A DNA stretch of 9,330 nt from Candidatus Omnitrophota bacterium (GTDB taxonomy: Bacteria > Omnitrophota > Gorgyraeia > Zapsychrales > Fredricksoniimonadaceae), in the NCBI GenBank assembly GCA_023247575.1, contig JAHFGE010000056.1, positions 1 through 9,330 on the forward strand. Reading direction: 5' to 3'. The translations under genes and the position numbers were made by a program. The notes under the pieces are model-generated. The model had not been told where the DNA came from, did no database searches, and saw only the letters and a program-made list of their open reading frames with translations. Positions 1 to 6,367 of the stretch are shown here, piece after piece. The stretch's first letter is position 1, and the number at the start of each line of letters is the position of its first letter.

Positions 1-1
1 G

Positions 2-241
2 TGGTTGTTTACTGCGCAAAACACTTATACTTTTAAATTCCTTAACAAAACTCTGGTGGTGTATCACAATTCCTTACGTCGAGATACCTTTGGACCTAAG
101 GCAGCCACAGCTTCTAAAATCATTTTGAGTTATCCTGAACGTGGCCGCAAGGTGGAAATCATCGGGAGTGTAGTCACTGGCTCTTTGGCGGAGGATATTC
201 GTCAAGGTAAGCTGCAGCAAATTGATGTGATTCTCGCATGA
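2..241 (+). CDS. Unidentified protein, C-terminal fragment
   Basis: An open frame runs in from the left edge (the first complete codon is TGG at 2-4) and stops with TGA at 239-241, leaving about 79 residues of a longer protein. A TTG at position 5 could be read as a start, but nothing supports it because the frame is open to the edge. The fragment has alternating hydrophobic and polar residues and looks like a beta-rich globular end (TYTFKFLNKTLVVYHN, then KVEIIGSVVTGSLAED). The pattern is loosely like the C-terminal beta sheet of a type IV/type II pseudopilin, but no diagnostic motif is visible, so no function is assigned. Its stop codon overlaps the -35 element proposed for purE. Confidence 0.6.
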   Translation, partial: WLFTAQNTYTFKFLNKTLVVYHNSLRRDTFGPKAATASKIILSYPERGRKVEIIGSVVTGSLAEDIRQGKLQQIDVILA

Positions 242-266
242 CGAAGCCGGGAAAATAGAATATAAT
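238..266 (+). promoter_or_regulatory. Predicted sigma70-type promoter of purE
   Basis: A consensus -10 hexamer TATAAT lies at 261-266. Exactly 17 bp upstream is ATGACG (238-243), which matches four of six positions of TTGACA and overlaps the stop codon of the preceding gene. The predicted transcription start, about 7 bp after the -10, falls at about 273, the first base of the palindrome at 273-301. This is inferred from consensus only. Confidence 0.55.
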
Positions 267-272
267 TAATAG

Positions 273-301
273 GTAGGGGCGAACCGTCGGTTCGCCCGTA
301 C
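273..301 (+). repeat. REP-like palindrome in the purE leader
   Basis: A 29-bp inverted repeat with 13-bp arms (GTAGGGGCGAACC and GGTTCGCCCGTAC) around a GTC loop. The arms pair at all but one position (G opposite G at position 4). It begins with GTAG, the tetranucleotide typical of REP elements associated with RAYT transposases, and shares its GTAGGGGC and GCCCGTAC ends with the repeat at 2238-2267. It lies between the predicted promoter and the purE Shine-Dalgarno, so the purE mRNA would begin with this hairpin. Confidence 0.8.
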
Positions 302-313
302 AAGGAGAAAGTC

Positions 314-826
314 ATGAAAAAGCCATTGGTGGGCATCATTATGGGCAGCCAGTCGGATTTAAACATTATGGGACAAGCAGCCGATATCCTTAAGGAACTG
401 GGCGTGCCTTATGAAATCACCATTGCCTCGGCCCATCGTGCCCCTAAGCTTGTCTATGAGTATGCGCAAAATGCTCTCAAACGTGGATTAAAGGTCATCA
501 TTGCCGGTGCTGGCGGAGCTGCTCATTTACCAGGCGTGGCCGCTGCTTTGACGACGTTACCGGTTATTGGCGTCCCCATTAGGTCTGCTCAATCCATAGA
601 AGGCTTGGATTCTTTATTGTCCATTGCCCAAATGCCTGAAGGTGTGCCGGTGGCTACCATGGCTGTCAATGGGGCTAAAAATGCTGGTATTTTAGCGGCG
701 CAAATCATAGGTACTTATGATCGACTGTTGAGTCAAAAATTGGTTGATTATAAAAATGTTTTAAAAAACAAAGTCAAGGCTTCCGCTAAGACTCTTAAAG
801 CCAAAGGTTGGCGGGCTTTAAGGTAA
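314..826 (+). CDS. purE: N5-carboxyaminoimidazole ribonucleotide mutase (PurE)
   Basis: PurE catalyses the mutase step converting N5-CAIR to CAIR in de novo purine synthesis, in the cytoplasm. Family motifs are all present in the 170 residues: the N-terminal GSQSDLNIM loop (11-19) that binds the ribonucleotide phosphate, SAHRAP (39-44) with the catalytic histidine at about residue 41, the glycine-rich AGAGGAAHLPG loop (64-74), and the later IGVPI, GLDSLLS and MAVNGAKNAG segments. Length is normal for a bacterial class I PurE, with a lysine-rich C-terminal tail of about 20 residues. The ATG has a strong AAGGAG at 302-307, six bases upstream, directly abutting the palindrome at 273-301. No purK follows on this strand, so the carboxylase partner must be elsewhere if it is used. 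Confidence 0.97.
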   Translation: MKKPLVGIIMGSQSDLNIMGQAADILKELGVPYEITIASAHRAPKLVYEYAQNALKRGLKVIIAGAGGAAHLPGVAAALTTLPVIGVPIRSAQSIEGLDSLLSIAQMPEGVPVATMAVNGAKNAGILAAQIIGTYDRLLSQKLVDYKNVLKNKVKASAKTLKAKGWRALR

Positions 827-857
827 TTTCGTACATTTAAGAAAGGAGCGTAGTAAA

Positions 858-1133
858 ATGGTAAAGAAAGTTTTAACGATGATGGTCGTGGTTGGGGTAG
901 TGGTATGGGGGATAGCGACCCAGGGTTTGGCGCAAAATACGACCGTACAAACGGCGCCAACAGAGAACACACAGACGCTGCTTAAGGAGAATGTTAAGCC
1001 TGCTAAACATCATAAGAAGGCTCATTCCAAAACAGCCAAAGCTGGCAAAGAAAAAACAGGTAAAAAAGGTAAGAAGAAACATACAAAATCAGAACCAAAG
1101 CCTGAAGATCAAGCTCCAGCATCAAATAATTAA
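858..1133 (+). CDS. Small secreted lysine-rich protein, unknown function
   Basis: A 91-residue protein with a typical Sec signal peptide: MVKK at the start, a hydrophobic core rich in V, G and W (about residues 5-20), and a likely cleavage near GLA-QN (about residues 24-25). The mature part is low complexity. A short Thr/Gln/Asn-rich stretch is followed by a very basic segment of Lys, His, Ala and Gly (about residues 47-75), then a Lys/Glu/Pro tail ending ASNN. It is probably disordered, with a strong positive charge in the periplasm or envelope. The ATG has a good AAGGAG at 843-848. It lies 31 bp after purE and about 100 bp before moxR, separated from moxR by a perfect palindrome. The family is not recognised. 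Binding to an anionic envelope polymer or nucleic acid is conceivable but unproven. Confidence 0.8.
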   Translation: MVKKVLTMMVVVGVVVWGIATQGLAQNTTVQTAPTENTQTLLKENVKPAKHHKKAHSKTAKAGKEKTGKKGKKKHTKSEPKPEDQAPASNN

Positions 1134-1141
1134 TAAATTAA

Positions 1142-1173
1142 CCGTAGAGACGCCATTAATGGCGTCTCTACGG
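1142..1173 (+). repeat. Perfect 32-bp palindrome (REP-like)
   Basis: Two 16-bp arms (CCGTAGAGACGCCATT and its exact reverse complement) meet without a spacer. The inner part begins with GTAG, as REP elements do. It lies between the small secreted protein and moxR. It is not followed by a T run on either strand, so it does not look like a standard intrinsic terminator, although the RNA hairpin could still protect or pause transcripts. Confidence 0.85.
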
Positions 1174-1236
1174 ACAATTCTGCACCAAATATTTTCCAAT
1201 CTATCGTTATTGGTCATTTAAATTTTAGGAGGCCAT

Positions 1237-2232
1237 ATGATAAGTCAGGGAGTTAGCCTCATCAATGAAAAGGTCAAGAAAGAGGCTGCTGTTCTTGACG
1301 CTGTGCGTTTACAGATCAGCAAGGTGCTTATTGGTCAACATGCCATGGTTGACCGCCTTTTGATCGGCATTTTAGGTAATGGCCATATCTTGCTGGAGGG
1401 GGTGCCTGGTTTAGCTAAGACCACAGCAGTGAGAATTCTGGCCCAAACCATCCAGGCTAAATTTCAGCGTATTCAATTTACTCCTGACATGCTCCCCGCA
1501 GATTTAATCGGCACCCTTATTTATGACCAGCACAGCGGCCATTTCAATATTCACAAAGGCCCTGTATTTGCCAATATCATTCTTGCGGATGAAATCAATC
1601 GGGCGCCGGCTAAAGTGCAGAGTGCTTTGTTGGAAGCGATGCAAGAGCGTCAGGTCACGATTGGTGAGGAGACGTTGAAGCTTGATGATCCTTTTCTCGT
1701 CTTGGCCACCCAGAATCCGATTGAGCAGGAGGGAACTTATCCTTTGCCTGAAGCCCAGGTCGATCGCTTTATGTTAAAAGTAAAAGTAACGTACCCTTCT
1801 AAAGAAGAAGAACTTAAAATTTTACGCCGCATGGGCCTGACCCAGAGCCATTTCGATGTTCAGCCTGTGTTAACACCGCAGGATATTCTTCGTTTACGGA
1901 CGGTGGTGGATGAAGTGTATATGGATGAGAAAATTGAGCATTACATTGTTGATTTAATCGAAGCGACGCGCAGCCCGGAAAATTATCAATTGAAAGATCT
2001 TAAAAACTTTATTCAATATCCTGCCAGCCCCCGGGCCACGATTTATTTGAGCATCGCCAGCAAAGCCCATGCTTTTATCCAAGGTCGCGGCTTTGTCAGT
2101 CCTCAGGATGTCAAGTCCATCGGCATGGATGTCTTGCGCCATCGAGTTATTGTCAGCTACGAAGCCGAGGCGGAAGGCAAATCTTCGGAAGAAATTATTA
2201 AAAGAATTTTTGATGAAGTTGAGGTGCCGTAG
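1237..2232 (+). CDS. moxR: MoxR-family AAA+ ATPase
   Basis: A 331-residue MoxR-type AAA+ ATPase, full length for the family. Visible motifs are Walker A GVPGLAKT (55-62), Walker B IILADE (114-119) followed by the family signature INRAPAKVQSALLEAMQE, sensor 1 ATQNP (Asn160), the QVDRF arginine-finger region (174-178) and sensor 2 SPRA (Arg266). MoxR ATPases are thought to act as chaperones that load metals or remodel vWA-domain partners, and here three vWA-type proteins follow in the same operon. The start is fixed by AGGAGG at 1227-1232, four bases before the ATG. It is the first gene of the Bat operon. No convincing promoter was seen in the 100 bp upstream. Five bases after the stop lies a palindromic repeat that separates it from the DUF58 gene. 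Confidence 0.96.
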   Translation: MISQGVSLINEKVKKEAAVLDAVRLQISKVLIGQHAMVDRLLIGILGNGHILLEGVPGLAKTTAVRILAQTIQAKFQRIQFTPDMLPADLIGTLIYDQHSGHFNIHKGPVFANIILADEINRAPAKVQSALLEAMQERQVTIGEETLKLDDPFLVLATQNPIEQEGTYPLPEAQVDRFMLKVKVTYPSKEEELKILRRMGLTQSHFDVQPVLTPQDILRLRTVVDEVYMDEKIEHYIVDLIEATRSPENYQLKDLKNFIQYPASPRATIYLSIASKAHAFIQGRGFVSPQDVKSIGMDVLRHRVIVSYEAEAEGKSSEEIIKRIFDEVEVP

Positions 2233-2237
2233 GGTCC

Positions 2238-2267
2238 CGTAGGGGCACGGCATGCCGTGCCCGTACG
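2238..2267 (+). repeat. REP-like palindrome between moxR and the DUF58 gene
   Basis: Two 15-bp arms (CGTAGGGGCACGGCA and TGCCGTGCCCGTACG) meet with no spacer and pair at all but one position. The mismatch is G opposite G, at the equivalent place to the mismatch in the 273-301 repeat, and the GTAGGGGC/GCCCGTAC ends are shared, so the two belong to one family. It occupies nearly the whole 42-bp gap between moxR and the next gene, where a Shine-Dalgarno would normally lie. Confidence 0.85.
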
Positions 2268-2274
2268 AGCATAT

Positions 2275-3150
2275 ATGATCCCCAAAGAAATCTTAGATAA
2301 AGTCCGTCGCATTGAAATTACCACCTCGCGATTGGTCAACGATGTCTTTGCGGGCGCTTATCACAGTGCCTTCAAAGGCCGCGGCATGGAATTCGACCAG
2401 GTGCGTGAGTATCAAGTCGGTGATGATATTCGTTCCATTGACTGGAACGTTACGGCCCGCACGGGAAAAGCCCATGTGAAACAATACGTGGAGGAGCGTG
2501 AATTAAGCATCATGATTTTAGTCGACGCTTCCGCTTCCAATCAATTTGCCTCTCAAGGGACTTTGAAGAACCAGTTGGCAGCGGAATTGGCAGCGGTGCT
2601 GGCTTTTGCGGCTATTGGCAATAATGATAAAGTAGGACTTTTAATTTTTACGGATCAAGTTGAGCTTTATATTGCCCCCCGTAAAGGCAAAAGCCATGTG
2701 TTAAGGGTCATTCGTGAAGTGCTTTATTTTAAACCTACCTCTGGTGGGACGAATATTCCGGTGGGTTTGGAATATTTTAACCGTGTTTCCAAGCGGCGTT
2801 GCGTGGGTTTTTTAATCTCCGATTTTTTTCAGGATGGCCTTCAGAAATCTTTAAATTTGACCAATAAACATCACGATTTAATTGCTGTGACCCTCAATGA
2901 TTTACGCGAGAATACTTTACCGGCGTGTGGCCTTATTCAGATCAAGGACGCTGAGACCGGGCAGTTAAGATTAGTGGATACTTCCGATGAAAAGATCAGG
3001 GCGTGGTATGAGGAAAAATCCCAAGAGCGTTTGAGCCAGCGCCAGCGCCTTTTTGGATTAACTGGCATGGACCATATTGACCTATACACTCATGAATCTT
3101 ATACCTCAGCATTGGTATCTTTTTTTGCCGGCCGAAGACGACGAATATGA
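2275..3150 (+). CDS. DUF58 domain protein with vWA-like fold
   Basis: A 291-residue cytoplasmic protein of the DUF58 family, the usual partner of MoxR. The family core GRGMEFDQVREYQ (35-47) leads into GDDIRSIDWNVTAR, then a vWA-like domain starting at about residue 77. Its MIDAS motif is intact: DASAS (Asp84, Ser86, Ser88), the downstream Thr in GGTNIP and the Asp in ISDFF. The ATG at 2275 (MIPKEIL) fits the usual family N-terminus. A GTG at 2257 would add six residues but lies inside the palindromic repeat. No clear Shine-Dalgarno precedes 2275; the upstream bases belong to the repeat, so translation may rely on coupling to moxR. Its stop overlaps the next start by 4 bp (ATGA). Confidence 0.93.
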   Translation: MIPKEILDKVRRIEITTSRLVNDVFAGAYHSAFKGRGMEFDQVREYQVGDDIRSIDWNVTARTGKAHVKQYVEERELSIMILVDASASNQFASQGTLKNQLAAELAAVLAFAAIGNNDKVGLLIFTDQVELYIAPRKGKSHVLRVIREVLYFKPTSGGTNIPVGLEYFNRVSKRRCVGFLISDFFQDGLQKSLNLTNKHHDLIAVTLNDLRENTLPACGLIQIKDAETGQLRLVDTSDEKIRAWYEEKSQERLSQRQRLFGLTGMDHIDLYTHESYTSALVSFFAGRRRRI

Positions 3151-3653
3151 TCAATGATATTAAAGACGTAAAAGCCCCTGTTGATTTGCCCAGTGCATTT
3201 GTTTGGGTTTGGGTTGTTTTGGCCGTTATTCTTGTAACTACGGCCGTGGTTTTTTTGTTTTTATGGTTGAAGAAACGCCCGGCTCAGAAAGAGAAGACAG
3301 AAATTCCAGTTGTTTTGCCGTGGGACAAAGCTTATCAGAGATTGGAAAATTTACGATTGAGAAAATGGATTGAACAGGGATACTTTAAACCATTTTATAT
3401 CGAACTTTCGGATATTGTGCGTCACTATCTGGAAGATAGGTTTAATATTAAGGCTCCCGAAATGACAACAGAAGAATTTTTAAGTTCTTTGAAGAATTCC
3501 CCAGCTTTAGATAACGAACAACAACAGACGTTAAAAGAATTTCTTTTTACCTGTGATATGGTGAAATTCGCCAAGCATCAACCGACAGGTTTTGACGCTC
3601 AAAAAAGTTTTGATTTGGCTAAACAATTGATTGACCAAACCCATGGAATTTAA
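3147..3653 (+). CDS. Single-pass membrane protein of Bat operon, DUF4381-like
   Basis: A 168-residue protein with a short N-terminal segment (DIKDVKAPVDLP), one strong transmembrane helix (about residues 17-41) closed by KKRP, and a cytoplasmic alpha-helical domain. That domain carries the pattern LPWDKAYQRLENL, then FYIELSDIVRHYLEDRF, TTEEFL and DMVKFA. This is the layout of the small membrane proteins (DUF4381-like) found between DUF58 and BatA genes in MoxR operons. The helical domain resembles the cytoplasmic end of BatD in this same window. The start overlaps the DUF58 stop (ATGA), and the 3' end overlaps batA by 11 bp, so translational coupling is likely. Placement in the operon is certain; the exact family name is from memory. 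Confidence 0.85.
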   Translation: MINDIKDVKAPVDLPSAFVWVWVVLAVILVTTAVVFLFLWLKKRPAQKEKTEIPVVLPWDKAYQRLENLRLRKWIEQGYFKPFYIELSDIVRHYLEDRFNIKAPEMTTEEFLSSLKNSPALDNEQQQTLKEFLFTCDMVKFAKHQPTGFDAQKSFDLAKQLIDQTHGI

Positions 3654-4635
3654 AAGTCCATACTTTTTATTATTTATTCCCCTTTTGTTCGCCTCCTTTT
3701 ATTTATGGAGAAAGCGCGTCAGGGAAGCTTCCTTTCAATTTCCCTCCCTGACGATCGTGGAAGGTGCTCCCGCGGGCTGGAGATGGAAGTTTTATCGCCT
3801 GCCGCAATATCTTAGGTGGTTTGTCTTATTATTGTTGATTATAGCTTTGAGTGCTCCTCGCAAAGTCCTTGATCAAACCGTGGCGACCTCACAAGGGATT
3901 GATATTGTTTTGAGCTTGGATGTCTCAGGCAGTATGGCCGCCGAAGATTATATCGTCAATGGACATAGAGTCAGCCGCGTGGATATCATCAAGTCGGTCG
4001 CCAAAGATTTTATTGATCGCCGCATCAGTGATCGCATTGGTTTGGTTGTCTTCGGGTCTCAAGCTTATACCGTTTGTCCTTTGACTACGGATTACCAATG
4101 GCTCAAAGAAAATTTAAGCCGGCTAAAGATAGGAGTGATCGAGGGTAACACAGCCATCGGGTCAGGAATAGCCCAAAGCCTGTTACGCCTTCGCAATTCT
4201 AAAGCCAAATCAAAAGTGATCATCCTTATGACCGATGGAGGTAACAATGCCGGCCGTATTGATCCACTCACCGCAGGCAGAATGGCTAAAGCTTTGGGGA
4301 TAAAGGTTTATACCATTGGCGCAGGCAGTAACGGCATGGCGCCCATTCCGGTTGAGATGTTTGGTCAAACTGTTTATCAAACCATTCCCGTTGACCTGGA
4401 GGAAGGGCCTTTAAAGCAAATTGCCAGCATGACAGGAGCCAGATATTTCAGGGCTTCTGATACGCAGGCCTTAAAGCAGGCCTATAAAGATATTGATGCT
4501 TTAGAGAAAACCAGGATTCAAACCAGGGGATACCGTCAATACCGGGAATCGTTTTGGATTTTTGTCATAGCAGCGTTAGGTTTGCTGGCTGCTGATATCA
4601 TTTTGGCGAATAGTTTGTTTTTAAAAATACCATGA
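3643..4635 (+). CDS. batA: BatA: membrane-anchored von Willebrand factor A protein
   Basis: A 330-residue inner-membrane protein with two N-terminal transmembrane helices (about 6-22 and 56-71), a vWA domain, and a C-terminal helix (about 305-327). The metal-binding MIDAS is complete: DVSGS (Asp93, Ser95, Ser97), a Thr in GNTAIG and the Asp in LMTDGG. Other BatA hallmarks are VCPLTTDY, KSKVIILMTDGGNNAG, KVYTIGAG and LEKTRIQT. The ATG at 3643 (MEFKSPYFLL) gives the standard BatA N-terminus; a TTG at 3631 would add four residues without support. No Shine-Dalgarno is seen, but the start lies inside the 3' end of the previous gene. BatA probably works with BatB and MoxR; its ligand is not known. 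Confidence 0.95.
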   Translation: MEFKSPYFLLFIPLLFASFYLWRKRVREASFQFPSLTIVEGAPAGWRWKFYRLPQYLRWFVLLLLIIALSAPRKVLDQTVATSQGIDIVLSLDVSGSMAAEDYIVNGHRVSRVDIIKSVAKDFIDRRISDRIGLVVFGSQAYTVCPLTTDYQWLKENLSRLKIGVIEGNTAIGSGIAQSLLRLRNSKAKSKVIILMTDGGNNAGRIDPLTAGRMAKALGIKVYTIGAGSNGMAPIPVEMFGQTVYQTIPVDLEEGPLKQIASMTGARYFRASDTQALKQAYKDIDALEKTRIQTRGYRQYRESFWIFVIAALGLLAADIILANSLFLKIP

Positions 4636-5609
4636 GATTCGCAAATTCTGTTTTATTAAATTGGCTTTGGTTTTTACCCGTCTTGTGGATTATATTGCAA
4701 TGGTTGTTACGCCGGCGATGCAAGATGATGACGCGTTTTGCGGCAGAAGGCCTTTTGGAAAAAATAGCTTCCGATTTTTCCCTTAAACGCATTCAATGGA
4801 AGAATTATTCTCTTCTGGTCGCTTATATTTTTTTCATTGGAGCGTTGGCACGTCCGCAATGGGGATATTCTATAGAGAAAGTTAAGCAGCAGGGGTTAGA
4901 TATTATGATCGCCGTGGATGTTTCCAAAAGCATGTTGACGCAAGATGTAAAGCCCAATCGTCTGGAGCGCACCAAGTTAGCCATCCGGGATTTATTAAAA
5001 AAAGTGCAAGGGGACAGACTAGGACTGATGCCCTTTGCAGGAGTGGCGTTTATGATGTGCCCTTTGACTACGGATTATGACGGGTTTGCCATGAGCCTCG
5101 ATGATTTAAGTATTGACAGCATTCCGGTAGGAGGAACCAACATTGCTAGGGCCATTGAGGAAGCTTTAAAAACATTTGGTTCTGAGCAATTGAAATATAA
5201 GGCATTGGTCATTTTAACCGATGGTGAAGAAGAACAGGGTGATGCCTTGGCAGCAGCAAAAAAGGCTAAGGGAAAAGGGATTCGTATTTTTACCATAGGT
5301 ATTGGCACTAAGGAAGGTGATTTGATTCAAGTACCTCAAAGTGATGGGAGCATGGAATTCTTAAAAGACGCCCGAGGGAATTTTGTTAAATCCCATCTCA
5401 ATGAAGGCCTCTTACAACAGATCGCTTATGAAACCGGCGGGGCCTATGTGCGCTCCAGCGGGGCTGAATTCGGACTGGATTATCTGTATAGTCATGAGTT
5501 GTCGAAATGGGCCAAGCGCAATTTTCAGGAAAAAACAGAGAAGAAATATTATGAACAATTTCAGTGGCCGCTGGCGCTGGCTATCATTTTATTAGGGTTA
5601 TCTTTATGA
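4632..5609 (+). CDS. batB: BatB: membrane-anchored von Willebrand factor A protein
   Basis: A 325-residue paralogue of BatA with the same plan: transmembrane helices at about 8-26 and 59-73, a vWA domain, and a C-terminal hydrophobic helix (about 309-325). The MIDAS motif reads DVSKS (Asp96, Ser98, Ser100), with Lys where BatA has Gly, as is common in BatB; the Thr (GGTNIA) and Asp (LTDGEEE) are present. The segment FLKDARGNFVKSHLNEGLL is typical of BatB rather than BatA. The start overlaps the batA stop by 4 bp (ATGA), and the stop overlaps the batC start in the same way. A 17-bp identical stretch encoding PLTTDY occurs in batA (4078-4094) and batB (5061-5077). Confidence 0.95.
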   Translation: MRFANSVLLNWLWFLPVLWIILQWLLRRRCKMMTRFAAEGLLEKIASDFSLKRIQWKNYSLLVAYIFFIGALARPQWGYSIEKVKQQGLDIMIAVDVSKSMLTQDVKPNRLERTKLAIRDLLKKVQGDRLGLMPFAGVAFMMCPLTTDYDGFAMSLDDLSIDSIPVGGTNIARAIEEALKTFGSEQLKYKALVILTDGEEEQGDALAAAKKAKGKGIRIFTIGIGTKEGDLIQVPQSDGSMEFLKDARGNFVKSHLNEGLLQQIAYETGGAYVRSSGAEFGLDYLYSHELSKWAKRNFQEKTEKKYYEQFQWPLALAIILLGLSL

Positions 5610-6367
5610 GAATTTTAATTATAATTTTTTTGACCTTCTCAACCCCCGGGGTTGGGGAGGTCTGGGCGTCACAAAGATCCCAGGTCAAAGAGGGGACGGA
5701 AGCGTTTAAAAACCAACAATGGGATCAGGCCATTGATCACTATATGAATGCCATGGAAGGAAATAAAAATACCGATATCGTCCAGTATGATTTAGGCACA
5801 GCCTTTTATAAAAAAGGTAACTATGACCAATCGATGGAACATTTACAAAAGTCCATTTCTACTAAAAATACGAAATTATCTTCGAAAACTTATTATAATT
5901 TAGGCAATGCTCTTTACAAGAAGGGGAGAAGTTTGGAAAATAATAATATAGACGGAGCCATTGATTCTTTACAAAAATCTCTGGCCAATTATGCTACGGG
6001 TTTAAATTTAACTCCTAAGGACCAGGATGGTACGTATAATCGAGATGTTGTTCAAAAAGAATTAGAGCGCTTAAAGAAAAAGAAACAGCAGCAATCACCG
6101 CAACAACAGAGCCAAGGCCGACAATCTCAGGCTCAACAGCCTCAGAATGCCTCGGCGGGTCAAAATCAAAAATCTGATCGTCAGCCATCAGGGCAAGGCG
6201 CTGTTCAACAGCGACAGAATTTGGAGAAACAGCAAACCCCGACGCTTCGGTCGGGGCAGGCTCAGCAAGTTCTGAATGATTATGAGAGTGAGGAAGCGCC
6301 TAAAGGGCTTTTGAATTTTGCCGACCGTCATCAGAAAGAAGAGAGCCATGTGGATAGGGATTGGTAG
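5606..6367 (+). CDS. batC: BatC-like periplasmic TPR protein
   Basis: A 253-residue protein with an N-terminal hydrophobic signal (residues 2-12, cleavage probably after VWA at about 21), then TPR-like helical repeats at about 26-59, 60-93 and 94-150, the last with an extra loop (SLENNNID). Motifs such as VQYDLGTAFYKKGNYDQSM and TYYNLGNALYKKG are classic TPR sequence. A Gln/Lys-rich disordered linker (about 158-215) leads to a conserved tail QAQQVLNDYESEEAP and a terminal VDRDW, matching the RD/KDW end seen in BatC proteins. TPRs mediate protein contacts, presumably with BatA, BatB or BatD. The ATG at 5606 overlaps the batB stop; an upstream ATG at 5564 lies inside batB and is unlikely. The linker contains an in-frame palindrome at 6237-6256. 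Confidence 0.88.
   Translation: MRILIIIFLTFSTPGVGEVWASQRSQVKEGTEAFKNQQWDQAIDHYMNAMEGNKNTDIVQYDLGTAFYKKGNYDQSMEHLQKSISTKNTKLSSKTYYNLGNALYKKGRSLENNNIDGAIDSLQKSLANYATGLNLTPKDQDGTYNRDVVQKELERLKKKKQQQSPQQQSQGRQSQAQQPQNASAGQNQKSDRQPSGQGAVQQRQNLEKQQTPTLRSGQAQQVLNDYESEEAPKGLLNFADRHQKEESHVDRDW
6237..6256 (+). repeat. CCCCGAC hairpin repeat inside batC
   Basis: A 7-bp perfect stem (CCCCGAC and GTCGGGG) encloses the six bases GCTTCG. It is read in frame as roughly TPTLRSG, in the low-complexity linker just before the conserved tail of the TPR protein. The same arms recur in the palindrome at 7342-7363 within batD, suggesting one repeat family. Confidence 0.6.

Noticed and set aside
748..972. Minus-strand open frame across the purE end
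   Set aside because: It overlaps purE and the well-supported 858 gene on the opposite strand, has no motif and looks like a compositional shadow.
1142..1173. Intrinsic terminator for the small secreted protein gene
   Set aside because: The hairpin is perfect, but no T run follows on either strand, so a palindromic repeat is the better call.
991..1221. Plus-strand open frame overlapping the small secreted protein and the moxR upstream region
   Set aside because: It runs through the perfect palindrome, has no Shine-Dalgarno and is out of frame with the better-supported signal-peptide gene at 858-1133.
273..2267. The spaced GTAG palindromes as a CRISPR array
   Set aside because: The copies are about 1 kb apart with genes between them, differ internally and have no regular spacers or cas genes.
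2257..2274. GTG start for the DUF58 protein
   Set aside because: It lies inside the palindromic repeat and adds six residues not typical of the family. The ATG at 2275 gives the expected MIPKEIL N-terminus, though initiation at the GTG is not excluded.
4078..5077. 17-bp identity between batA and batB as a mobile or recombination repeat
   Set aside because: It encodes the conserved PLTTDY motif at equivalent positions in two paralogues, so shared ancestry and protein constraint explain it.
5642..5654. Short inverted repeat AACCCC/GGGGTT in the batC signal peptide
   Set aside because: Six-bp arms around one base are too short to separate from chance, and the sequence lacks the ends of the other repeat families.
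6318..6347. Upstream TTG start extending BatD by ten residues
   Set aside because: It has no ribosome-binding site and lies deeper in batC. The ATG at 6348 gives a small overlap consistent with the other junctions.
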